NCBI RefSeq assembly: GCF_039534975.1
Contig: NZ_BAAAWH010000001.1
Span: forward strand, 186,001 to 250,000
Length of the DNA stretch: 64,000 nucleotides
Direction of reading: 5' to 3'
Source: Microbacterium terregens
GTDB lineage: Bacteria > Actinomycetota > Actinomycetes > Actinomycetales > Microbacteriaceae
Shown here: one piece after another, positions 8,116 through 17,112 of the stretch
How the letters are laid out: each line of letters opens with the position of its first letter
Position numbering within the stretch: the first letter of the stretch is position 1
Made by a program: the position numbers and the translations under genes
Notes under the pieces: model-generated
Told to the model about the DNA's origin: nothing
What the model saw: the letters and a program-made list of their open reading frames with translations, nothing else
Database searches by the model: none

Positions 8116-9468
8116 TCAGCTCTTGCGGTAGTTCTCCCGGGCGAACGCCGAGTACGGCGCAGGCTGGACGGTCGCCCGCATCGACACCTGACGGTGCTTC
8201 TCGACCGCGGGCTTGTGCGAGTTCGGCTCCTCGCCCCAGATCACCTCGACCTCGGTGCCGGGCGTCGCGTGATCGTTGTCGATGCTCGCGCGCGACACGA
8301 AGGCGTGCTCGTTCGTGATGTAGCCCACGTCATGGGAGATCCCGACGTCCTTCCCGTCGACGAGCACCCGGTCGAGCTGGTGCTGGCCGTAGCGCGCCTT
8401 GGGGAAGTCGATGTACTTGACCGGCAGGCCGGGCTCCAGGAGGGACTGCGCTGCCGATGCGACGTCCTCGGGGTTCCACACCAGCGTCACCTTCTGACGG
8501 TTCTGCGCGGCGGCGTGACGCTCGAGCGCGGCCCGGCCGATGAAGTCGTGGTCGAATGCGACGCTCCGCCCGTAGCCGATGTCGTACGGCGTGATGTAGT
8601 AGTCCTCGATCCGATCCGAGTTCAGGCTCCCGGCGAGCGACCCGGTGCGGGTGACCGGCAGCCACTCGCGGTACGCATCGGTGCCCTCGCCGCTGAAGAT
8701 CGCGGGAAGCGGGGAAGGCACCCAGGCCGACTCGAGGTTCGCGGAAGAATACGCCTTCGACCCGACCAGGACCAGGTCCAGGCCCTCGCCCGCGGCGATG
8801 AGGGCCGCGCGAACGCGTTCGCCATCGGCCCAGGGACCGAACAGCTCGAAGCCCGGCTGCCCCGCCATGCCGTGGCGCAGCGAGCGCACCTCGACACCGT
8901 CGATCGTGAAGGTCGCCATTCCGAAGAACTTCGTCGCCGGCACCTCGGCGCCGGTGACCTTCTCCATCAGAGCCAGCGCGTTCGGGCCCTGCAGCTCGTA
9001 GCGATACAGCTTCGGGTCGCCCTCGCGAACGACCGAGCTGGCGTCGCGTTCGAACGAGACGTCGTAGTCACCGGTCTCGCCGTGGAACTGCACCCAGTCC
9101 AGCACCATGTGCCATCCGACGAGGTCGAACGACTGCTCGGCGAGATAGAACAGGATCGCGTCGCCGATCAGGTAGCCCTCGTGGTTGACCGCGATGAACT
9201 GCTTGGCCTGATCGATCTGGAATTTCGCGAAGCTGTTCACGCCGACATCCGAGAGCAGTCTGAGCGCGTCGGGGCCGGTGATGAACAGATCCGTCATGTG
9301 GTGCGACTGATCCAGCAGCGCGACCGAGGTGCGCCACGACTGCTGCTCGGAGCGCCAGTTGCTGAACTCCGGCGTCACCGGAAAGACGGTGGGGCGGGCC
9401 TGGGCGTTGCGCAGCAGGTCCACGGCACTCCCGGCGCGGGTGATGGCTTGCGCGAGTGACTCGGGCAT
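8116..9468 (-). CDS. LigM/DesA-family tetrahydrofolate-dependent aryl O-demethylase, divergent paralogue 1
   Basis: 450 residues of the GcvT-like fold used by LigM and DesA (SYK-6 type) to move an aromatic methoxy methyl to THF. Family motifs present: LLDQSHHM (about 52-58), QFHGETG, LQGPNAL, LRHGMAGQPGFELFGP, and SKAY with Y240, which matches the catalytic tyrosine region. It differs from the other two copies at likely pocket positions: the VGRAP arginine is W119 here, a YIYPV tyrosine is F29, and SRAY is SKAY. It therefore probably takes a different methoxyaromatic. Start at 9468 has GAAGGAG upstream; the frame is open further but without signal. Divergent from a LysR gene. Confidence 0.82.
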   Translation of the reverse strand: MPESLAQAITRAGSAVDLLRNAQARPTVFPVTPEFSNWRSEQQSWRTSVALLDQSHHMTDLFITGPDALRLLSDVGVNSFAKFQIDQAKQFIAVNHEGYLIGDAILFYLAEQSFDLVGWHMVLDWVQFHGETGDYDVSFERDASSVVREGDPKLYRYELQGPNALALMEKVTGAEVPATKFFGMATFTIDGVEVRSLRHGMAGQPGFELFGPWADGERVRAALIAAGEGLDLVLVGSKAYSSANLESAWVPSPLPAIFSGEGTDAYREWLPVTRTGSLAGSLNSDRIEDYYITPYDIGYGRSVAFDHDFIGRAALERHAAAQNRQKVTLVWNPEDVASAAQSLLEPGLPVKYIDFPKARYGQHQLDRVLVDGKDVGISHDVGYITNEHAFVSRASIDNDHATPGTEVEVIWGEEPNSHKPAVEKHRQVSMRATVQPAPYSAFARENYRKS

Positions 9469-9533
9469 GGAGACTCCTTCGTTCCTTGAGACTCCCATGC
9501 TATGCACCAGGACATATCGGGCCTACGATCTTG

Positions 9534-9550
9534 CATAAGCAGTGGTTATG
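9534..9550. promoter_or_regulatory. Candidate LysR box (T-N11-A)
   Basis: CATAA-N7-TTATG inverted repeat containing a T-N11-A LysR-type core, between ligM-like gene 1 and the LysR gene. A -10-like TACGAT lies at 9524-9529. Such a site would control the divergent pair. Confidence 0.5.
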
Positions 9551-9561
9551 GACGAGAAAGG

Positions 9562-10527
9562 ATGCCTTACCCGGCGCTCGTGGACCTCAACCTGATCCGA
9601 GTGTTCGTGGCGGTGTACGAGACGCGAAGTCTCACGACAGCCGCCGCGCGCCTGTACGTGACCCAGCCGGCGGTGAGCCAAGCCCTCGGCAGGCTGCGGC
9701 GCGACCTCAACGACCCCCTGTTCCGGCGCGTGGGACGGACGATGGAACCGACGCCGATGGCGGTCGGCCTGTTCCCCGGATTCCGCGACGGACTCGCGGG
9801 CATCGACCGCACGATCGACGGCGTCGTCGGCTTCGACCCCGCGCAGTCGCGGCGTCGGTCCCGGATCGCACTGTCGGAGCTGGGCGAGATCGGGTACTTC
9901 CCCTCGATTCTCGGCGCCGTGCGCTCCGCGGCTCCGCACCTGCGCGTCGAGGCCGTGCCGCTGGACGTGCAGGCGCTGCCCGACTGGCTCTCGCAGGGGA
10001 CGATCGACCTGGCCGTCACCTCGTCTCCGGTCGCGGGAGGGTTCGAGCACGCCGTGCTGAAGTCGCAGGCCTACGGCGTGCTGATGTCCCGCGAGCATCC
10101 GCTCGCCTCCGCGCCGGGCGGCATCACGCTCGCGGACTACCTCGCCGCCGATCACGTGGTCGTCGCCGGCGACTCCGGGCTGCCCCGCCTGGAGTCCGCG
10201 TTCCGCAGGGCCGGCGCGGTGCTGCGGACGGACGTCGTGCTCAATCACTTCGCCTCGCTGCCGCCGCTGCTGGCGACCAGTCCCGACCTGCTCGCCACGG
10301 TTCCCGACACGATCGCCTCGGGCTGGGCGCAGAGCTGGCCCCTCGTGGTCCACCCCCTGCCGCTGGACATGCAGGCGGTGGAGGTGTGCCTGTACCGGCG
10401 TACCACCACGCAGCAGCTGGGCGCCCTGGACTGGCTCTACGAGACGGTGGTGCGGGCCGTGCGCGGAACCCACGGCGAGTTCTTCGCGATCCACGGTGCC
10501 GCCCGCGGATCCGCGACGTCGCCGTAG
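9562..10527 (+). CDS. LysR-family transcriptional regulator
   Basis: About 321 residues. N-terminal helix-turn-helix (LNLIRVFVAVYETRSLTTAAARLYVTQPAVSQALGRLRR, here split by positions 9-47) and a periplasmic-binding-like effector domain. This NodD/LinR-like branch often responds to aromatic compounds. The start is uncertain: ATG at 9562 has AAAGG almost touching it. It is divergent from ligM-like gene 1 and lies 106 bases before the reductase/P450 pair, either of which it could control. Confidence 0.85.
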   Translation: MPYPALVDLNLIRVFVAVYETRSLTTAAARLYVTQPAVSQALGRLRRDLNDPLFRRVGRTMEPTPMAVGLFPGFRDGLAGIDRTIDGVVGFDPAQSRRRSRIALSELGEIGYFPSILGAVRSAAPHLRVEAVPLDVQALPDWLSQGTIDLAVTSSPVAGGFEHAVLKSQAYGVLMSREHPLASAPGGITLADYLAADHVVVAGDSGLPRLESAFRRAGAVLRTDVVLNHFASLPPLLATSPDLLATVPDTIASGWAQSWPLVVHPLPLDMQAVEVCLYRRTTTQQLGALDWLYETVVRAVRGTHGEFFAIHGAARGSATSP

Positions 10528-10540
10528 GCACGCCCAGCGA

Positions 10541-10555
10541 TTCCGTTCAACGGAA
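10541..10555. promoter_or_regulatory. Candidate IclR-type operator, copy 2
   Basis: TTCCGTTCAACGGAA is a perfect palindrome (7-base arms, one central base) 79 bases before the reductase start. It repeats the box at 4333 with one change. Confidence 0.6.
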
Positions 10556-10633
10556 ATCGGCTTCGACCCTCTGCGGTGGCCGCGTAGCGTCCCTGGTGGA
10601 GCGGCGCCGATGCCGCCCGGCAAGGAGTTCGCG

Positions 10634-11614
10634 ATGGCCGATACGCTGACCGCGGCATCCGCTCGTCGCAACGCCGCCCACGGCGGCACGCTGGTCGTCA
10701 CCGCCCGCCGCGACGTGGCGCAGGATGTCGTGGAGCTCACGCTCGCCCGACCCGGCGGCGAGCGACTGCCCGACTGGGCGCCGGGCGCGCACATCGACAT
10801 CGTGCTGCCGGATGGCACCACCCGCCAGTACAGCCTGCTCGGCGACCGCTGGGATGCGCACAGCTTCACGATCGCGGTGCTGCGCGAACGCGAAGGGCGC
10901 GGCGGCTCGGAGCACATCCACACGCGCCTCACCGCCGGCGACACGGTCGGCTTCGGCGGCCCGCGCAACAACTTCCGCCTCTCCCCCGCACCGGGATACC
11001 TGTTCGTCGCCGGTGGCATCGGCATCACCCCGCTGATGCCGATGGTCCGCCAGGCCGAGCTCCTGGGCGATCCGTGGCGGCTGCTCTACCTGGGCCGGTC
11101 GCGCGCCCGCCTCGCCTACCTCGACGAACTGGCGCAGTACGGCGAGCGGGTGACCGTCCACGCCGCCGACGAGAGCGGCCGCGCGGTGATCGACGACTGG
11201 ATGCCGGACCCTGCCGTCCCGCCTGTCGTCTACGCCTGCGGGCCGGAGCGCATGCTCGACGCCGTCGACCTGTGGGCCGCTCCGCTGGGGCGCCACCGGG
11301 TCCGCCTGGAACGGTTCACCGCGCGCGGCGATGCCGACCGCCCGGCCACCGTCTTCGAGGTCGAGGTGGCCAGCAGCGGCGCCGTGGTCACCGTGCAGAA
11401 GGACGAGTCCATCGTCGACGCGCTTCGCCGCGTCGACGTGGACGTCATCACCTCGTGCGCCCAGGGAGTCTGCGGCACGTGCGAGACCGGTGTGCTGCGT
11501 GGCGTCCCCGACCACCGCGACGCACTGCTGAGCGAGGCGGAGCGCGCGGAATCCCGCTGCCTGTACCCGTGCATCTCACGGGCGGTCTCGGACCGCCTCG
11601 TACTCGACCTGTGA
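10634..11614 (+). CDS. Phthalate-dioxygenase-reductase/VanB-type flavin [2Fe-2S] oxidoreductase, electron donor to the P450
   Basis: 326 residues in the order flavin domain (RQYSL near 57), NAD domain (GGIGITPLMPM near 118-128) and C-terminal plant-type ferredoxin with the C-x4-C-x2-C spacing in CAQGVCGTC and a last Cys in CLYPC. This layout is that of phthalate dioxygenase reductase and VanB. Start at 10634 follows AAGGAG. The P450 gene starts 28 bases after its stop, so it most probably carries NADH electrons to that P450. The same domain set is fused to P450 in P450RhF-type enzymes; here it is separate. It could also serve a Rieske oxygenase elsewhere. Confidence 0.85.
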   Translation: MADTLTAASARRNAAHGGTLVVTARRDVAQDVVELTLARPGGERLPDWAPGAHIDIVLPDGTTRQYSLLGDRWDAHSFTIAVLREREGRGGSEHIHTRLTAGDTVGFGGPRNNFRLSPAPGYLFVAGGIGITPLMPMVRQAELLGDPWRLLYLGRSRARLAYLDELAQYGERVTVHAADESGRAVIDDWMPDPAVPPVVYACGPERMLDAVDLWAAPLGRHRVRLERFTARGDADRPATVFEVEVASSGAVVTVQKDESIVDALRRVDVDVITSCAQGVCGTCETGVLRGVPDHRDALLSEAERAESRCLYPCISRAVSDRLVLDL

Positions 11615-11642
11615 ACGACCGACCGAATCACGAAGGAAACCC

Positions 11643-12851
11643 ATGAGCATCGTCGAGTCTCCGACCACGCCGGACGCGGCATCCATCGATCCGTTCGACC
11701 TGGAGTTCCTGCGCGATCCGCTGCCGCACCACGCGGCCCTGCGCGATGCCGGGCCGGTCGTCCGCCTCGAGAAGTACGGCGTGTACGCGATGGCGCGGTA
11801 CGACGAGGTGCACGCCGCCCTCGTGGACTGGCAGTCCTTCCAGTCGGCGGCCGGCGTCGGCCTGTCGAACTTCCGGCACGAGAAGCCGTGGCGTCCGCCG
11901 AGCGTGCTGCTGGAGGCCGACCCGCCGCGCCACGACGGGCCTCGGGCCGTGGTGGCGCCGCTGCTGACCACGCGGCGTCTGCGCGATCTGGAACAGCAAT
12001 GGCGGGCGGATGCCGCGACCGTCGTCGATGCGGTCCTCGACCGCGGCGAGGAATTCGACGCGGTCACGGATCTGGCGGAGGTCTTCCCGTTGCGGGTCTT
12101 CCCGGACGCGGTGGGCATCGGCAAAGAGGGCCGGGAGAACCTGCTCCCCTACGGCGACTTCGCCTTCAACGCGTTCGGCCCCCCGAACGAGCTCGTCACG
12201 AGTGCCGCGCCGCACATGCCGCCCGTGACGGAGTGGATCGGTCGGCAGTGTCTGCGCGAGAACCTCACCGAGGACGGTTTCGGGGCGCAGATCTGGGCCG
12301 CGGCCGATCGTGGCGAGATCTCGCCCGAGCACGCGCCGATGATCGTGCGCTCACTGCTGACGGCCGGAGTCGATACCACCGTGACCGGCATCGCGGCGAT
12401 CGTGCACGCTCTGGCGCACACCCCGGGCGCCGTCGCCCGGCTGCGGCGCGACCGTTCCCTCACGCGGACGGCGTTCGAGGAGGCCGTGCGGCTCACCTCG
12501 CCGGTGCAGACTTTCTTCCGCACCGCGACGCGCGACCTGCAGGTGGGCGGGGTGGACATCGCCGACGGGGAGAAGATCCTGATGTTCCTGGGCTCGGCCA
12601 ACCGCGACCCGCGGCGGTGGGAGGACCCCGACACGTTCGACCTGGACCGGGACCCGTCCGGCCACGTCGCGTTCGGGATGGGCATCCACCAGTGCGTCGG
12701 ACAGCACATCGCCCGCCTCGAGGCGATCTGCGTGCTCGACGCGCTGCTGGACCGCATCGTCGACATCGAACCCGCCGCTCCGGAGCAGCGCCACCTCAAC
12801 AACACCCTCGTCGGCTGGGAGCACATGCCGGTGCGCGTGCACCGCGGCTGA
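11643..12851 (+). CDS. Cytochrome P450, CYP199A-like para-methoxybenzoate O-demethylase
   Basis: 402 residues, soluble class I type P450. Heme ligand is Cys351 in FGMGIHQCVG; the I-helix has AGVDTT (241-246). It strongly resembles CYP199A4 as I recall it: KPWRPPS with R84 and S87, FNAFGPPNEL (F175, F178), IVRSLL (R236, S237), SPVQTFFRT and NNTL near the end, which in CYP199A4 hold the benzoate carboxylate and the ring. CYP199A enzymes remove the para methyl of 4-methoxybenzoate and veratrate as formaldehyde. A similar P450/reductase pair (PbdAB) is known from Rhodococcus. Product would be a 4-hydroxybenzoate, the form LigM enzymes need. It forms an operon with the reductase. Confidence 0.85.
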   Translation: MSIVESPTTPDAASIDPFDLEFLRDPLPHHAALRDAGPVVRLEKYGVYAMARYDEVHAALVDWQSFQSAAGVGLSNFRHEKPWRPPSVLLEADPPRHDGPRAVVAPLLTTRRLRDLEQQWRADAATVVDAVLDRGEEFDAVTDLAEVFPLRVFPDAVGIGKEGRENLLPYGDFAFNAFGPPNELVTSAAPHMPPVTEWIGRQCLRENLTEDGFGAQIWAAADRGEISPEHAPMIVRSLLTAGVDTTVTGIAAIVHALAHTPGAVARLRRDRSLTRTAFEEAVRLTSPVQTFFRTATRDLQVGGVDIADGEKILMFLGSANRDPRRWEDPDTFDLDRDPSGHVAFGMGIHQCVGQHIARLEAICVLDALLDRIVDIEPAAPEQRHLNNTLVGWEHMPVRVHRG

Positions 12852-12869
12852 GCCGCGGCCCGGGCGCGA

Positions 12870-12905
12870 AGAAGGGGACGGATGCCGCGGCATCCGTCCC
12901 CTTCT
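12870..12905. terminator. Perfect 36-base palindrome, bidirectional terminator
   Basis: Arms of 18 bases with no mismatch lie between the convergent P450 and ligM-like gene 2. The centre is GATGCCGCGGCATC. It very likely ends transcription from both sides. Confidence 0.75.
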
Positions 12906-12911
12906 CAGTGA

Positions 12912-14396
<1,485 letters not shown>

Positions 14397-14539
14397 TCAG
14401 GGTCACCAAAATTGTAACCAGAATCTTGACCATTGCGCTAGGGGTGTGGTTCTCTGGGTTCACGGGCCGGGCCGTGTTCGCTGCGGTTACCCATGCCCGC
14501 TGTCCGCCGTCGGCGGAGATTGTCGAGTCAGGAGTCCCT

Positions 14540-15295
14540 TTGGCTGAGTCAACCCGCACGCTTCTCGTGGTCAGCGCCCACGCCGGCGATTTCGTCTGGC
14601 GTGCCGGCGGTGCGATCGCCGCCGCCACTCTGCGCGGAGAGCGGGCCGTCGTGGTCTGCGTGTCGTATGGAGAGCGCGGCGAGTCGGCCAGCCAGTGGCT
14701 GCAGGGCAAGTCGCTCGATGAGATCAAGGCCATCCGCCGCGAAGAGGCGACAGCCGCGGCATCCGCCCTGGGCGCCGAGATCGAGTTCCTTGATGCCGGC
14801 GACTACCCGTTGCTCGAATCGACCGAGACCGTCGCGAAGCTCGTCGACGTCTTCCGCCGCGTGCAGCCCACCGTGGTGCTGACGCACCCGCTGGCCGATC
14901 CGTACAACGGCGACCACCCGGCGGCCGCGCGCATGGCGCTGGAGGCCCGCGTCCTGGCACAGGCGATCGGTGTGGCCAACTCGGACGGCACCTTCCCCAC
15001 CACCGACGAGATCATCGGCGCACCGCCGGTGTTCTTCTTCGAACCCCACCAGCCCGAGCAGTCGGACTTCAAGCCGAACGTGCTCCTGGACATCACGGCC
15101 GCGTTCCCGATGAAGCAGAAGGCGATGGAGTGCCTGCCCGCCCAGAAGCACATGTGGGAGTACTACACCTCGCTCGCGGTGCGCCGCGGGGTTCAGCTCA
15201 AGCGCAACGCCGGCCCGAACCTGGGGCTGCCGGTGGACACGATGGGCGAGGCGTACGTGCGCTACTACCCCGCGGTCACGGACATCCTCGAATGA
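14540..15295 (+). CDS. galB: 4-oxalomesaconate hydratase, GalB/PIG-L family
   Basis: 251 residues of the PIG-L (LmbE) metal-dependent fold. The motif SAHAGDFVWRAGG (H14, D17) replaces the deacetylase HPDDE, as in Pseudomonas GalB; further ligands H115 and H125 in THPLADPYNGDHP. GalB hydrates the keto form of 4-oxalomesaconate to 4-carboxy-4-hydroxy-2-oxoadipate in gallate and protocatechuate 4,5-cleavage. TTG start at 14540 is chosen for AGGAG five bases before; the frame is open upstream but lacks a signal. galC follows with an ATGA overlap. The neighbours make this reading much more likely than a sugar deacetylase. Confidence 0.85.
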   Translation: MAESTRTLLVVSAHAGDFVWRAGGAIAAATLRGERAVVVCVSYGERGESASQWLQGKSLDEIKAIRREEATAAASALGAEIEFLDAGDYPLLESTETVAKLVDVFRRVQPTVVLTHPLADPYNGDHPAAARMALEARVLAQAIGVANSDGTFPTTDEIIGAPPVFFFEPHQPEQSDFKPNVLLDITAAFPMKQKAMECLPAQKHMWEYYTSLAVRRGVQLKRNAGPNLGLPVDTMGEAYVRYYPAVTDILE

Positions 15296-15996
15296 GCGCC
15301 GATCACGTCGTCGTCACCGACATCGAGCGGGCGGATGCCGCGACCGTCGACGCGCTCGCCGAACTGGGTTCGGCGACCGTCCACGAGGCGATGGGGCGCA
15401 TCGGCTACGTCGGTCCCCGCATCCGTCCCATCCAGCAGGACGTGTCGATCTCGGGCAGCGCCATCACCGTGCTGACCGCCCCGGGCGACAACCTGATGGT
15501 GCACGCCGCGATCGAGCAGGCCCGCGCCGGCGACGTCGTCGTCGTCGTGCCCACGACCGACTCCCCCTTCGGGTTCATCGGCGAGCTCATGGCCACGCAG
15601 ATGCAGGAGCGCGGCGTGCGCGCCTATGTCACCTCCGGCGGTGTGCGCGACACGGGCGAACTGCGCACCATGGGCTTTCCGGTGTGGACCGCGCACATCA
15701 GCTCGGAGGGCACCGTCAAGGACACGGCCGGCTCGGTCAACGTTCCGGTGGTGCTCGGAGGCGTCGTGGTGAACCCGGGCGACATCGTGGTCGCCGACGA
15801 CGACGGCGTGACGATCGTGCCGCGCGCCCGCGCCGCGGCGACCCTCGAAGCCGCCCAGGCGCGTGCCGCGAAAGAGGCGGCCACCCGGCTCCGCTACCAG
15901 GCCGGCGAACTCTCGCTGGACGTCAGTTCGCTGCGCCCGCTCCTCGCCGACCTCGGCGTCCGGTACGTCAGTCAGGCGGAATACGACCGTGACTGA
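15292..15996 (+). CDS. galC: 4-carboxy-4-hydroxy-2-oxoadipate aldolase, GalC/LigK (RraA-like fold)
   Basis: 234 residues, RraA-like. The divalent-metal class II aldolase signature is clear: GGVRDTGEL with R119 and D120 (R123/D124 in the Pseudomonas HMG/CHA aldolase), and GELMA near 98. It cleaves 4-carboxy-4-hydroxy-2-oxoadipate to pyruvate and oxaloacetate. ATGA overlap with galB before it and an 8-base overlap with galD after it show one tightly coupled operon. Confidence 0.9.
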   Translation: MSADHVVVTDIERADAATVDALAELGSATVHEAMGRIGYVGPRIRPIQQDVSISGSAITVLTAPGDNLMVHAAIEQARAGDVVVVVPTTDSPFGFIGELMATQMQERGVRAYVTSGGVRDTGELRTMGFPVWTAHISSEGTVKDTAGSVNVPVVLGGVVVNPGDIVVADDDGVTIVPRARAAATLEAAQARAAKEAATRLRYQAGELSLDVSSLRPLLADLGVRYVSQAEYDRD

Positions 15997-17089
15997 GGAC
16001 GTGCGCGATCCCTCCGGCGACGGCATCCGCTGCATGCTCATGCGCGGAGGCACGTCGAAGGGCGCCTACTTCCTCACCGAGGACCTGCCCGTCGAGCCCG
16101 CGCAGCGGGACAGCCTGCTGCTGCGGATCATGGGCAGCCCCGACCCCACCCAGATCGACGGCCTCGGGGGTGCGCACCCGCTGACCAGCAAGGTCGCCCT
16201 CGTGTCGCGCTCGGCCGAGTCCGGCGTCGACGTCGACTATCTCTTTTTGCAGATCGGTGTCGACCAGGCCACCGTGAGCGACGCGCAGACGTGCGGCAAT
16301 CTGCTGGCCGGCGTCGGCCCGTTCGCCGTCGAGCGCGGACTCGTCGCACCGGGTGACGAGACCACGACGGTGCGCATCCGGCTCGTGAACACCGGCGACC
16401 TCGCCATCGAGACCTTCCTCACGCCGCAGGGCCGCGTCGACTACGACGGCGCCTCGTCCGGCACCGGGACGGCCATCGACGGCGTGCCCGGTACCGCCGC
16501 CGGCATCGAGATCGCCCTCAGTCCCGGCCCCGACGCGCGGCTGCTGCCGTCCGGCAGCGTTTCCGACACGTTCAACGGTCACTCCGTCACGCTCATCGAC
16601 AACGGGATGCCGGTCGTCCTGCTGCGCGCGGACGAATTCGGCGTCGCGGGCACGGAGTCCCCGGCCGAGCTCGAAGAGCGCATCGATCTGAAGGTCGCGC
16701 TCGAGAGCATCCGCCTGCAGGCAGGGCCGGCGATGGGCCTCGGCGATGTGGCGCACGCCACCGTCCCGAAGATGTTCCTGCTCTCGCCCGCGCTCCACGG
16801 CGGCGCGGTCTCGACCCGCGCCTTCATCCCCGCTCGCGTCCACACCTCGATCGGCGTGCTCATGGCCGCGTCCGTGGCCGCCGGCATCCGCATCCCCGGC
16901 GCCGTCGGCGCCGACATCGCGGCGCTGACCGACACCGGTCCCGACCTCATCGAACACCCCGGCGGCACCTTCCCCGCCCGCGTTCAGGTGCAGCTCGGCG
17001 ACGACGGCCAGTGGCACGCCACATCGATTTCCACCCGCACCGCCCGCAAGATCTTCGACGGCGTGGTCTTTCCGCGACCACGCCTGTAA
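15989..17089 (+). CDS. galD: 4-oxalomesaconate tautomerase, GalD/PrpF family
   Basis: 366 residues of the PrpF diaminopimelate-epimerase-like fold, with MRGGTSKGAYF near 13-23, TCGNLLAGVGPFA and a second-half GDVAHATVPK motif. GalD interconverts the enol and keto forms of 4-oxalomesaconate made by gallate ring cleavage. GTG start at 15989 overlaps the galC stop. PrpF-like aconitate isomerases are an alternative in isolation, but galB and galC next to it fix the role. Confidence 0.88.
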   Translation: MTEDVRDPSGDGIRCMLMRGGTSKGAYFLTEDLPVEPAQRDSLLLRIMGSPDPTQIDGLGGAHPLTSKVALVSRSAESGVDVDYLFLQIGVDQATVSDAQTCGNLLAGVGPFAVERGLVAPGDETTTVRIRLVNTGDLAIETFLTPQGRVDYDGASSGTGTAIDGVPGTAAGIEIALSPGPDARLLPSGSVSDTFNGHSVTLIDNGMPVVLLRADEFGVAGTESPAELEERIDLKVALESIRLQAGPAMGLGDVAHATVPKMFLLSPALHGGAVSTRAFIPARVHTSIGVLMAASVAAGIRIPGAVGADIAALTDTGPDLIEHPGGTFPARVQVQLGDDGQWHATSISTRTARKIFDGVVFPRPRL

Positions 17090-17112
17090 CACCCGCCAGA
17101 GAGGACCGCACG

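Noticed and set aside
11643-12851. Guaiacol O-demethylase GcoA as identity of the P450
   Set aside because: The sequence follows CYP199A (KPWRPPS, FNAFGPPNEL, SPVQTFFRT) and lacks the GcoA sequence pattern I recall; the reductase also has its ferredoxin at the C-terminus, not the N-terminus as in GcoB.
12870-12905. Regulatory operator
   Set aside because: The perfect palindrome is long, sits between the 3' ends of two convergent genes and fits a bidirectional terminator better.
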